A stretch of DNA of 64,000 nucleotides, taken from Poecilobothrus nobilitatus (lineage: Eukaryota > Arthropoda > Insecta > Diptera > Dolichopodidae). The DNA lies in contig OX352773.1 of the NCBI GenBank assembly GCA_947095535.1, positions 5,518,001 to 5,582,000 on the forward strand. Reading direction: 5' to 3'. Each line of letters opens with the position of its first letter. Within the stretch, counting starts at the first letter, position 1. The notes beneath the pieces are model-generated. The model was not told the DNA's origin. It searched no databases and saw nothing but the letters and a program-made list of their open reading frames with translations. Position numbers and translations under genes: made by a program. Below are positions 39,590 through 52,500 of this stretch, in pieces.

Positions 39590-42500
39590 TATGATTAAAA
39601 TATATGCATTATAAAAAAATGGTACTTAATCCTAGAATTATTTATTTTTTGAAATTTAATTGAAATTTATCGGAATAACATACTTTGTGACTAAATTAAA
39701 GAATGACCCAATTACTGCTATTTATGTTGTAACTTATTAAATATTGAACAAATAAATGTTATAATGTGCTACAAATATATTGTAAAAAATTACTTAACAA
39801 TTACATATATAAGTACGTACAAAGTTATATATAGCTATTACTTATTGAAAAAAAGTAATCAAACGTTTTTATTAATATCATTTAATGTGTTTCTTATATC
39901 GTAACACTCTTAAACCTATTTGGTCACTTTGATTTTAATTGAAAAACTAATACTTACTATTTGTTTTTTAATTATTTTAGTCAATGTTTAGTTGGTTATT
40001 TTAGAACTATACTTCAGAAATAATGACTTACTAAAGTAATCTTTAAAAAAAATTATTACTCCTGTAGAAGTTGGAAAATAAGCAATGTCAGTTAAGTCAA
40101 ATTAAAAACAAACTTAACCAAATGAATCACTCAAAATAACCCTGTATGTATTCCAATAAATTTATCAACATTTATAAGTATAACTTAATATCATTGTCTA
40201 AATTAATTATTTTTATAATAAATCTTCGTCAGGTGCATCGATTTATTATTCATTGATAATATAACTATATATCACTATTAGAGATGCAGTTTTTCGAAAA
40301 AAATGCAAATATTTTTGAGGATTTCTTCAGTAATAATGAAGACAATTCAAAAAAATTGTTGAAGAACAAAAAAGCAGTTAAAAAACAAAAAAGTAGTTGT
40401 AAAAACTTTCTTAAATCGGTAAAAAATCGTGGCTCTCAATTAGAATCAATATATGGCGGCGAAAATTTTAAAGTTGTCAGATTTAGTGATAAAATCATCA
40501 AATGGTAACCCTGTTAACATAAGTATAAGTAACAAACCAAAAAAATAATCAAACTTCAATGTTAAATAAGTACATATATGTATCTAATATGTAAGTACTT
40601 ATAAAAATTTTATAATTAAAAACATGATGATTAATATGTATAATTAATTACTTTTAATTACATATAACATTACATTATATATTTATTTTAATTTAATCAA
40701 GTTCATATGTAAGTTTTAAGTATGTATTAAAATTACATAAGGTCAACTTATATACACTTAATCTATACAAAGTATTTATTCCTTTTAAAAGCAAAATCTT
40801 CTCTATATAAATGTATGTATATATACATGGTAATTATGAGCAGCTTATTTATATTGTAAATAGAAATAAGTACATATTAATAATTAGTTATTCTGATTCT
40901 ATTTAAATCTTAAACTTTGTTCGTTGTCTTATAATCAGATCATTAATTCTTTTTAAAATGAAGATAAACACTAGATTATATTATTTTTATTTGACATTTT
41001 ATGAATGTTATTTAATTAAATAAATGTTGTAATTGGTATATTAAATCAAACATTTTTTATTTGACAAAAATCTATAGAAAGTAACTATTTCATTTCTATA
41101 CAATTAGTGGATATTTATATTCGTTATTATTGTCTTTTTTTTAAATTTGATATTAAGTTTATTTCAAAATTTAAAAGATAACTAATCCTTATTGCATCAA
41201 ATACTTATTATAATGATCAATTTTTTGTTAAGTTTTTGTTCAATCAAAATCATATTTGATATAGGGTTGGGTACGAAATTCCAAAAAAAAATTCAATTTT
41301 CTAAATACCATTTACATGATTTCAAAAACAAAAAATTCCAGAAAAAAAAATCTGAAAATCAAAGTTTAATTTCTTAGCAACAGTGAAGCGTACCGATCCC
41401 AATCGCCTGTTTAATGTATTATTGAAATTCTGATTTAGTAACCATCGAGGCAGGGATTTTATATCTCCTAATTATTTCTTTACATGCATGTTATATATTA
41501 TATAGCAACAAAACACTTATATAGTAAAATACACTTTGTGGGTTGCAACCCGCCCACAAATACCTGTTAATTATCTAAATTCTGATTTTGTCGCTGGTGC
41601 GCGCACACTAAGTTTTATTTTTACCTCTATCTTAACTGAACTAACATTTGGATGTAAAAGTAGGCTTTTTAATTTTGTGGATTTTTTTAAATATTACATA
41701 CTTATAGGTATTCTATAATCTATAGAATAGAACATTTCCTTAATGGAATTTATTTTTTGGAATTATGACACCATCCTTATTTGATAATAATAAATCAACA
41801 AAGCTCTAATAAGTTTTGATCATTAAATACTTACTTGTCAAATTTTTTTATTTTATCAAATAAATAAGTAATAAGTTGCTAATTATATTCTAATTGATGA
41901 GTAATAAATTATACAAATTTGTGTTTTCTTGCACCAGAAGCTTTCAATAGACGTTTCTTAGTAAAATATTTGTTAACTTATAAACTATTTTTTCTCATGA
42001 TTTTAATTTTCTATTCAAAAGAACAAATATATTTCTTACCAAAATTTAAAAAAAAAAAAAAAATCAGTGAGAAAATTAAAAAACACGTTTTGATTCAAAA
42101 TGACGAATTACTTTTCACTGACTTATAATTTAGTAAAACAGAAGAGTAGCAACAAGATTAATTCAAAAGGATTCTGAAAAACCGAAATTTTTGGTGTTAA
42201 ATAAATAAATTATTGAAATTTTATTTTTATCATTAATTATTTTTCTTGACCTTAAAATTGACTTAGATATAATATAATAACAACAAATTTATTTATAAGT
42301 ATTTTGATAAGTTTGCAATTTTCTTTTTCTAAATAAACTTTTTTCACTTTTACTTATTGATATGAAATAAATTGTTGAGTTGATTAGTGAGTGAAAATTT
42401 ATAAGATGTTTTGGTGCAACACTATAATCACTTATTACTTATCAGTTATCATGAAGTCGTTTTTATTAGATGCTATCTGATAAGTAATTAGTTTTTCGTA

Positions 42501-42990
42501 CAATAGGGATCTGGTAGCAGCTCAACAATTTTCATTAAAAAATTGTATTCTGGGAATAGCTATTATATATAAGAAGTGGGAACTTGTAGCATAGTACACG
42601 ATATTTTACATTCAAGATTTTGTACATTCCTTCTGCAAATGTTCTATTAAGAAAAAATTACATTTGTCTTTTTTACTAAAAAAGGAAAATATTTTGATTT
42701 CTAGAAGTTATAATTCTACATATACATATATATATATAATATATATATGAATTAAAATACCTAAATGAAAATTAAATATATAATTAATATATGTAACTAA
42801 TTTTTTTCTTTTTGGTATTTGTATATTATATAAAAAAAATTTTTTTTATTTTTTTTTTTGGTATTCATTTACTTTTTAAGCATAATATAATTTCACTTTA
42901 CAAGTAGCCATAAATAAATAAAATGAAAAAAAAAAAAATAAAAATTATTTTTTATTTAATAACAAATTGTTTTTTTTTTTTTTTTTTACT
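39590..42990. other. A/T-rich DNA upstream of EndoA
   Basis: No repeat element or exon is recognised. A 74-codon frame at 40284-40508 is Lys/Asn/Ser-rich with no family match; composition makes chance likely. Promoter elements of EndoA could lie here, but I can point to none. Confidence 0.6.
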
Positions 42991-42995
42991 TTCAG

Positions 42996-43415
42996 TTCAA
43001 ATTAAATTTTCTGTAACAAAATTTGGAGTGGGATTCAAATTCTGCGAACGAACGCATTAAAAACAACATAATATAACATAACACAAATATACAATAATAA
43101 TTTAGGCATCGTTAGTTAGTGATATTACAGTTTTTCTTCAGAAAATATATTTTATTATTTTCATTTAAAAAAAAAAATTTTTTTTTTTTTTCTAAATTTC
43201 TTTTTTTTTAACTCTCTTTTACGTCTTGTAATCATTTTAATAAATACACGCACTTTAACTACATAGAAATTTGTTAAATTGAGTGAAAAAAAAATTTTTT
43301 ACTTGCATTTTGGAATTTAATAACAGAGCAGGTAATTCATCATAGACCAGTTGGTTTTAACATTGAAAATATTAACTTATTTTTTAAAATCAGGTTAAAT
43401 AATTAACTAGAAAAA
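42996..43415 (+). promoter_or_regulatory. EndoA: Candidate EndoA 5' leader
   Basis: A long T tract ending ACTTTCAG at 42995 looks like a splice acceptor for a non-coding leader exon, and TCAGTT at 42992-42997 also fits an arthropod initiator, so either a transcription start or a 5' UTR splice site could be here. A second possible acceptor is at 43391-43393 (AAAATCAG), 22 nt before the start codon. In-frame stops lie just upstream of the ATG, so coding begins at 43416 in any case. The stretch 43020-43090 is somewhat less A/T-rich than its surroundings. I cannot choose between these models from sequence. Confidence 0.3.
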
Positions 43416-43460
43416 ATGGCTTTCGCTGGATTTAAAAAACAAATAAACAAAGCTAATCAG
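43416..43460 (+). CDS. EndoA: EndoA coding exon 1 (residues 1-15, amphipathic helix H0)
   Basis: Fifteen codons encode MAFAGFKKQINKANQ, the family's conserved N-terminal membrane-inserting helix. The start is supported by an in-frame TAA at 43404-43406 and an A-rich context before ATGG. The exon ends in phase 0 at a strong donor, GTGAGT, at 43461. A 9004-nt intron follows and carries a SINE, a TIR element, a mariner relic and a tandem repeat. A short first coding exon followed by a long intron is the usual layout for a gene whose first intron holds regulatory DNA, but I see no specific enhancer. Confidence 0.95.
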
Positions 43461-43518
43461 GTGAGTTTTCAATTAATTTTAAATATATTTTTTTTTTAAA
43501 TATATCTACTTAAAAAAA

Positions 43519-43554
<36 letters not shown>

Positions 43555-46500
43555 ACTATAATTACATAATAATTGTATAAGGTTATCTTCTTCTTCTTTA
43601 AAAAAAATCATGTGCATATTTTGTTTCCTGATTGTAAGTAATCGATATTTTGTTTTCATCAACTAAAGTTATTATCCATTTACTAATAATTGTCATATGT
43701 TTCATCTTCTTTTAGTTTTGTTGTTTTTTTTTTCTTCTTAACATCTTTTTCTTCTACTTACATTGGGTTTTAAATAGTACATACATCTATCTGCTTTTTC
43801 TTTTAAACTTTTAGAACAAAACTATTTTTTTAACTTCTTTAAAGGGTAAAATATTCATTAGGTCATCATAAGAAATTTACCATATTATTTTTATATCTTT
43901 ATAAATTTATTTTTATATTTTTTTTTTCTTTATTTCAATTTAATAATAAATCTGTTAATTAGTAGTTACTTTAAATAACTATTTTGTATGTTTTTGATTC
44001 CAAAATCAAAATAAATGTCTTTTAATATCCCAATATATATATATATACCTTTGTATATTATGCATTAAAATAAAATCTTATATAAACATTTTATATATGT
44101 AAACTAATACATATATATGAATATTAAATATCCTTTATTTTAACTCTCAATAATAAATTTATTCGTATTTCATTCATTGCTATTTTATTCCGTCTTGTTT
44201 TCTTTCCTTTTTAGTTTATTATTATACGAGTATAGATATATCCTTATTTAGATCATAGCGATGAGGAAAAGCTTCTCTTTTAAATCCTGTTAAATCAATT
44301 CAATGGAAATTTAATATCTAAAATAGAATTAGAAAATAATATAAATAAATAAAAAAAAAAAAAAAGTGATCTCATTTTATTTATATTTTATTTTTTTCCA
44401 AATTTTTCATACAAACCACATAAATAAAAAGAATTTAAAAGAAAACTTTTTTCCTTATGTTGTTAAAACATAATGTAGCGGGATGCTTTACATTTTCTTT
44501 TGTTTTTATGTTCTGAGTTCGGTAAATACTATACGTATTTTAAAATCCTTTCAAACAAAAAACATTTTTAATGTATATGTGTAGATTTATAAATATAAAA
44601 TGTTGAGGTTTTCCAGAAAAAAAAAATTTGGAGAATTAGAAAAACAGTAGATGCAGAATAATATATAACCAATATTGAAAGTACTGAACATAATTTCTAT
44701 TATGATGGACATTTTCTTCTATGTAGATTAAAAAATATCTTGGGAGGGAAATTAAAATACTATTGAGGGGATATTTTTTTAATTTAAAAGATTAAAAAAA
44801 GATTAAAATTAAAGAAATTCAATTTTACGATTACAGAATAATGGGAACTTTTAACTTCAGGAAATTGGGAACTGGGAACTTCAGGAAAAAAAGTATATGC
44901 GTAATGAAATTCCTAACATTTTTAAATTTATATGCGAAGATAATTAAGAGAAAAAGATTAATGATTACGATACCTATACACTTCTTTTTTCGACAAAAAT
45001 ATAACCAAATTTACATCTATATAAGATGTAAGAAAAAATGTGAGGAAAAGAAGATTTAGTCGAATTTAAAACTCTTTTATTTAAAAAACATTGCTTATCA
45101 CATGATAATTTAAATCATTTCAAATTAAATGTGTTGTAAAATTAAAAAACTTAAATAAAGTAATTATTTTTATATTACAGTTTTGTGTTATATCAAGATA
45201 TTTCAATATCCGTCAATGAAAATTGATAGAAAATTGAAAGAATTTTAAAAATTTTAAAATATGTAGTTATTAGAAAATTGGAAAATATCTTTTTGCTTCT
45301 ATTTTTGTCAAACATATTATTTTGACTTGTGTTATGTCAACGTAATGGCCGACTCTAGTATTGGGAAACATTTCGGGATGGAAAATAACTTCATTTATAA
45401 AAGAGTGTTGTCAAACAAGGAAATTATTCGTAAATTGTATAGTTACGAAGGATAATAACAACCTAGATCTTAAAATGATCACAATTTTATTTTTATAAAA
45501 AAGAACTATCCTACTCAACACCTCCTTAATTTTATTCTATGTAGCTACTATTAAATAATTTAAATGTTGTATCTAGATTATTTTATTTCTGTTTTCTTGA
45601 CCTTTTAACAAACTTTACTCTCTTTAAAGGATAGTTTGTTAACTCTTATTTATTGATAGGAAGATATTGATTGTAAATTATCCACAATAATTTCCTATTA
45701 TAAATTCAATTTTTATCCTTATTCGACTGTATGTTATATGAAGAAGAAAAATAAATATATAAGTAAGTGTATAAGAATGAATTTAAGTATCAGGAATGAA
45801 ACAAAAAAAAAATGTAAAAGAATGTTTTTTTTTTGTATAGGAACAATTTATTCAGATGCCTTACCATCAGGAAATACAATATGATATTGAAAAAAAAAAA
45901 GGATATGCGAAAAATATCGTAAAAAGCCTATTAAAAATCTTAAATACACACTTTTTTTCGCATTGTGTATTCATTTTGTTTATATGTGTCAGTGTATTTA
46001 TTTGTAATTGTATTTAAAAAAAAAAAATAAATAAATGGTAAACTTGTTGGTATAGTAATAATAAACATAATAAATTTTTGGTACAGTTGATGATGATTAT
46101 AATGATTTTGGTAAAAAATGATGATGATGCCTACAAAAACCGATTTGCTCATGACCGTGACCTAATTTTTAATTTTTCCCTATATACTCTCATTATATTA
46201 TATATTATATATATGTACATATTATATAAATATAAGTAAATAATACAATAGAAGTAAAATATTATATTTTTTTTTTTTTTTGGGATTTTACTGTTTTTGA
46301 AAATAGTATATGTAAGTATGAGTATTATGTATTTTACATTTATTGTATACAATGTTCAAGGTACAATTTTCCAATTTTCACATACAAAATTGTTTTTGTA
46401 TTTTTATGTACAATAAAATTTGTATATAACCAATTCAAGAAAACGTCCATGAAATCGAAAAAAAAAAGGAAAAATATATGTATTTTATTTTAATTTTTTT

Positions 46501-49500
46501 GATAAATATCAAATAGTATTTTAATAGTAAAAAAAAAAGAATAATAAAAAAAAAAAACAAATATAATATCACAGAATTAAAATCCGCATTCATACCCTAT
46601 ATATGAAACTATTATTTTAATTCTTGAACTGGTCTTTTATTCAACTCATGGAAAATTAATTTTGAAATACAATTGAATTGTTACATTAAGCTTTATATTA
46701 AAAATGGAGTGCAGTTAAATTTTATTTATTATAAATTTATTATAAGGATTACTATACTTTTGCATTAATAAACCTTGACAAACTCATAATTTTAAATGTT
46801 TGCTTCTATTCGTTATTGCATTTTTTCATCATATTTTATATAATTTTATATTTTTATGTCTATTGATTTTTAATAACATGACAATCTGTTACAAAATAAA
46901 AAAAACAAATAATGTTAGGGGCCTCGGTGGCATAGTGCGTAACAGCGTATAAAATACGCTGTAAACACCGAGGAAGTGTGAGTTCGGATCCCACACATGT
47001 TGTAAGAGTTACGACATTTACAGCCACGCCTGAACAGGAAAGGCTGTGTAATTTCCTGTCCACATATTTATGTGGCAGTGAAATGCATTAAAAAAAAAAA
47101 TAATGTTATTGAAAAATATTGATCCATTTTGATTGCTAATCCTAAAGGCTATTCGAATTTGATTTAGCGCTTAATTCCGTATATCTTCGTAAATCTTTTT
47201 TAATATTTCTAAGTTCTGCTCTATTGAATACAAAACTCCCTTGCCTTGTTTATGTACAAAACATTCATCAAATGTAATTAATTCTTTTTCAAATTTCTCA
47301 TATTTAGAATCATTTTATAACTCCTGTTATTTGTACACAGTACATGTATGTATAATCTGCTCTATTATTTTTTAAAGATTATACAAGTTGTTCAATATTA
47401 TTGCATCAATTAATTGCATCAATTATTATTCATATTAAACTTAGCTTCAGTTTCTTGAATCTTTATTTTCACTAAGCAGTTGAAGATTACTCGACAGATT
47501 ATGAGATACAAATACTTTTTTTTGGGTGGCATCTTTTTATCTTATTTTTAATAAATAAATATTTTATAGTATTAATTATTTTTATCTACAGCCAAGTATT
47601 CAACAACTTAGTGAAATTAATGATTTACGAAACTGAAGCTTAAGCAAATATGAATAATAAATGACTTAGTGGATGCCCTATGCTCCTCATAAGAGTGGCA
47701 AGAAAACAAAAAAAATAATTTTTATATGCCGATATAGATTAATACGATATAAAACAATTGCGATATAAATTATTTCTATTGGATATGATTTGACCGGGGT
47801 TTCTATTGAAAGGTGGGCAATTTAATTACTATACACCATAGATCAGATACACTATTATAGCTTTGTAACACATAATAAATGACGAAGTAAAATAAATAGT
47901 TAATTATTTTTTCTTTCATCGGACTTTTTATTCCAGCGAATTTAAGAGAAAATTCTAATTATCGATTAAATATAACGATGAAACGATTCTATAAATCGAA
48001 CTTAATAACGATTTTAGTCGTGACTAAAAATATGTGTATTTAATAATTGATTTTTATCTCTAAAAATAAAATTTTAAACTTTCAGTTAAATATAACATTT
48101 TGAGAATTATCTAATAATAATTTTAAAAAAAATTGTATACATATTCAGTGTATTCTTACATCTTGAGTAAAAAAATTCATAGAAATTAATTTTAAACTGA
48201 TTGCACAATCCTGCACTGACTTTAGTCTATTGTAGGAAACCCAGTAGTCTTCTACTTTTGTACCAATTTAAATTTTGACATATTATGTACATATAAATAT
48301 TCATATAATATCAAAATGGAAATTAGTTCATTTTAAAATTAAGTTTGTTTAATTTTTTTTGTTCAAAAATTTTTTTTAAAAGAAAAAAAAAAATAAAAAA
48401 ACAATTTATTAAACTTATATATTTTTGAAAGAACATCGTTAAACTAAGTGCGTTCACGATGGCTAGTGTAAAATTTTGTTACATGTTATATTTTTACATC
48501 TAATCTTGAATCCTCTTCTGTTCTCTTTTTTCAACTTATTTCATTTTTATAATATAATACATTTTTGAATTTTTTAATACGGTGATGAAAGTTGTATTAT
48601 ATACAGTGTTGAATAGGATACTAAAATGATAGATCTGTAAATCTTATTTAAGAATGATAGTTTTCATGTCTAATCAAAATTGTAATATGATATGGTATAT
48701 AAAATTGCACGATGACGACATTATATTTGCTTCGGGAAAAAAAGTGAAATTATTAAATAATATAAATACACTTTGCGACAAATTTTGTAGGTATTTTAAA
48801 TATTTTAATATTGTTTCTTAGTGCCGAACCTAAATTGCTACGAACGACATCTGTCAAAATACTCTCATGTCTATATATTTTTAAGGAGATGATCGAAACA
48901 TGCGAGTATGCGACGTACTTACATTAAAAATTCCAATTTTTCAATTTTGACACAACGTTTTTTTTTTTGTTGTTGTCTTTTTGTATTTATTTTAAAGAAT
49001 ACAGCAACCATTTTTATTTATCGCTTTTTTTTATTGTTCAGTGGTAGATGCGATAGTTTCGATATAGTGTACGTCAGCGTATCAATATACCAACGTATGT
49101 ACGTCATATGTTGCAATTTAGGTTCGGTACTTAAGTATTTATTATTTTAATTGCATTTTTATTTTCTCTTCTCGTTTTTCTTGTTTAGTTTCACATTAAA
49201 ATAAATTTTGACTCTCTATACCATTTAACTCGCAATATGTTGTATTTACACAATGATGTTATTAAAAATTGATTTTTGTTGAAAAGAAAATTAATTAGAA
49301 AAGAATTGCAAGACAAAACAGAAGAACTGCCAGAAAATTTAGTTGAAATTTAAATCAATTAACTTTTTTAATTTTATTTTATCTGAATTATTTTTATAAT
49401 TATTATTAGTAATCAGACTTTTAAAGCATAATACAATTTTAGAAAGGTTAATTAGTTGTACATTAAACCTGTAATAATTTAAAATAAAAATTTCAAGGTT

Positions 49501-52500
49501 TTAAAAACATTTCTTTAAAATTTCTTAATATTTTTAAAAATATCCATAAGTCCATACTTTAAATTCAACACAAGACAGTAAAAGGAAAACAAGAAAATTA
49601 CAACTAAATTTAACCTATACCGACCTTCGCTTTAACGCACTCATTGTGTCACTCACTTAACTTATTAGTTATTATGTATATTTAACTATACATGATATGA
49701 ACAAATTGAATTCTATAGGGTTAAAGTATACGTTTATCAATTTTAGATAAAGTTTTTTTTTTTAATTTTTATATATGTATCTAAGTTTAACAGAAAATAT
49801 AATAGTTAATTATTGATGATTATTAAAAAAAATTATAAAAAATTAATTTTATCTTTTTTTTGTTCATTTACAAATTTGCAAATTAACAAACAGTTTACAA
49901 AAAACTAAAAACCAATAGTTTTTGAATAAAATCTGTGAATAAAACAGAATGGTATTATGTATTTTATGGTTACATTTACATAATGTAATATTTTTTGATA
50001 TTAAAATGTTCCTTTTGATTGTTTTGAAGAAATTGCGTAGTTACTACATATGTATATAAGTAAAAAAAAAATTATTTTCCTTAAATATTTCTATTTATAT
50101 ACATATATATATGTACATACTTATATTTTATAATATCTATCTTTAATAAGCATCCACTGTTTTTATATCCACAGAACTGTCTTTTTCTATACTTAACTTT
50201 TATTTTCTTGTAGTTTTTTTATTGGCTTTTCATGAAAATAGAATAAAGAAATTAATATAAGTACATGTACTGTTATAAGTCTAATTTATATAATATTGAT
50301 GCTATTTTCTACCTACATAATTAACCCGTTTAAATATCTTTTATCCTTTTTATAAAAAAAATATCAACTGAATAATTGTTAAAACTAAACATAATAATAT
50401 TATGAATGTATACGCATTATATAATATCAAAGGTTGTTAAAATATAATGAGTGCCTACACATTTTTTTTTTTACTAAATAATTTTTTTTATAAAATATTT
50501 TTAAGGTAAGTTTTGTTATACAGGGTTTTCCAATTTGAGTGATATGATTTCTTTAAAAAAAAAAAAAACACTAATTGTTAAGGAAATTCAAATGTTTTTT
50601 ATTTAATGTGAAGTACAATTGATACAATTAAGTTCTGAATAAAACGTCATTCAAATGGCCTCCACGACTTCTTTTGCAGGAACGAATTTGATGAACCCAA
50701 TTTTCGAGCACTTTTGTCACTAAATCAAGTCGTATGTCATGAATAGCACGTTCAATATTGACTTCTAAAGCTTGAAGAGAGTCTGGTTTATTGCTAAAGA
50801 TCAATGACTTCAAATAACCCCACAAGAAATAGTCTAATGGTATTAAATCACACCTTCTTGGAGGCCATTCAATGTCACAATTTCTTGAAATAATCGAATC
50901 TCCAAACTTTTCTCCCAAAAATTCGGTTGTTGCACGTGCTGTGCTGTGTGGCACGTAGCCCCGTCTTGTTGGAACCAGATGTTGTCAAGATCAACTTCTT
51001 CCAATTTCGGCCATAAAAAATTGGTTATCATCGATCTATACCGCTCTTCATTGACAGTAAGGGTGTTACCAGCTTCATTTCGAAAGAAGTACGGACCAAT
51101 GATTCCACCAGACCAAAAACCACACCAAACTGTCAATTTAGGTGAATGTAATGGTTGTTCATGAATAATTTGTGGATTTTCTTCGCACCAGAATCAACAG
51201 TTTTGTTTATTTACCGCACCACTCAGATGAAAGTGAGCCTCATCGGAGGAGATGATTTTCTTAAAAAAATCGTTTTCAAGTTGCTCCAAAACAAAATCAG
51301 AAAATTCACGACGTTTACGGTGGTCCATGATGAAATTGTAAACATTACTGAATACAATGACAAAAAAAGACAGATCATGACATACTACAAATGGCCGAAA
51401 CGTCACTTAGAAATCATATCACTCAAATTGGAAAATTGTTATATTGCAACCTTTAACTTCAAAAATCTTGAATCGAATTTTTAAAATTTGTTTTATTTCA
51501 TATATAATTGAAACTGAAAACAAATATTAATTGGAAAATTTTTATTTTTCCAACAGTATCAGCCCTACATCAACACCATTTTTATAATTTTGAAAACTTT
51601 TTAAATTCGAATATTATACTATCGCTATTTGCAATTTGATATTCCACTGAAGTGCGTTTAGTTTTTTACTCTGGTCTCTGAGTAGAGTAACATGAATTTG
51701 AACTGTCAAAATTATATAGATATTGGAACATTTATTTATTTCAAAGAAATAATGGAGTCTTCAAAAAAAAAAAATTAATTTTAAAAAGTATCAAGTTCAA
51801 TTGAACGATTTTGTTTAAAATTATTAAAATTTGAAATAAAAAACAACAATAATGACACTTCTCTGACTTTGACTTTGACATTTCTAAGATTTCGTAGTTC
51901 TTCTCATGAGGAAGATTATAAAGTTAACTCTGTTAACTCGATTCTACTATTTCGAAACGATATTTATGACGTTATAGAATTTATTTTACTCTATTCCGGC
52001 ATTTCGAAACGACATTAATCTATCATAATATTAGCTGAACACCAAAGCATTTCGCAACGCTAATTGTGACGTCATGGAGTTAATTAAACTCTACTCCGAT
52101 CATTTAAAAACGGCTTTTCATGTCACACTACTGCTTCAAACTTCAAAATGTTTTTATTATAATAATACAAATAACAATTTATTTTTCTTATTTGTTTTTT
52201 TTTTATCCTTGTATATGTCTGAAAAGTTTAATCTCATAAATCACAAAGATTTCATACCTTCAACGAAAATCAACCTAAAGGATTTTACTGACTAACTAAT
52301 AGTTTTAAGTTAAAAAAACAAAAAAGGAAAATCATAAATTATTGTTTTTATAAAATAAATTTTCCAAATTAAAAAAATATTAATTTTTTTTTTTTTTTGT
52401 TTTTCAATTTTTTGATGTTAATATGATCAATAATAATTTATTTCTTTGTATCTTTAAATTTCAGTATGTTACAGAGAAAATGGGTGGTGCCGAAGGCACA

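Noticed and set aside
40284..40508. 74-codon Lys-rich frame with a start codon
   Set aside because: No motif, no splice context, composition as expected by chance; left out as a gene.
43020..43050. GTGGGATTCAAATTCTGCG as another SINE B box
   Set aside because: Only the B-box-like piece is present, without head or tail, and it lies in the EndoA leader.
44841..45059. 72-codon plus-strand frame in EndoA intron 1
   Set aside because: Low-complexity with an internal GTFNFRKLGTG-type duplication by slippage; no splice sites that match EndoA phases.
46860..47063. 67-codon minus-strand frame with Cys and Val-rich sequence
   Set aside because: It is the reverse complement of the SINE at 46.9 kb, not a gene.
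51155..51484. 109-codon plus-strand frame
   Set aside because: It is antisense to the mariner transposase relic and runs through its right TIR.
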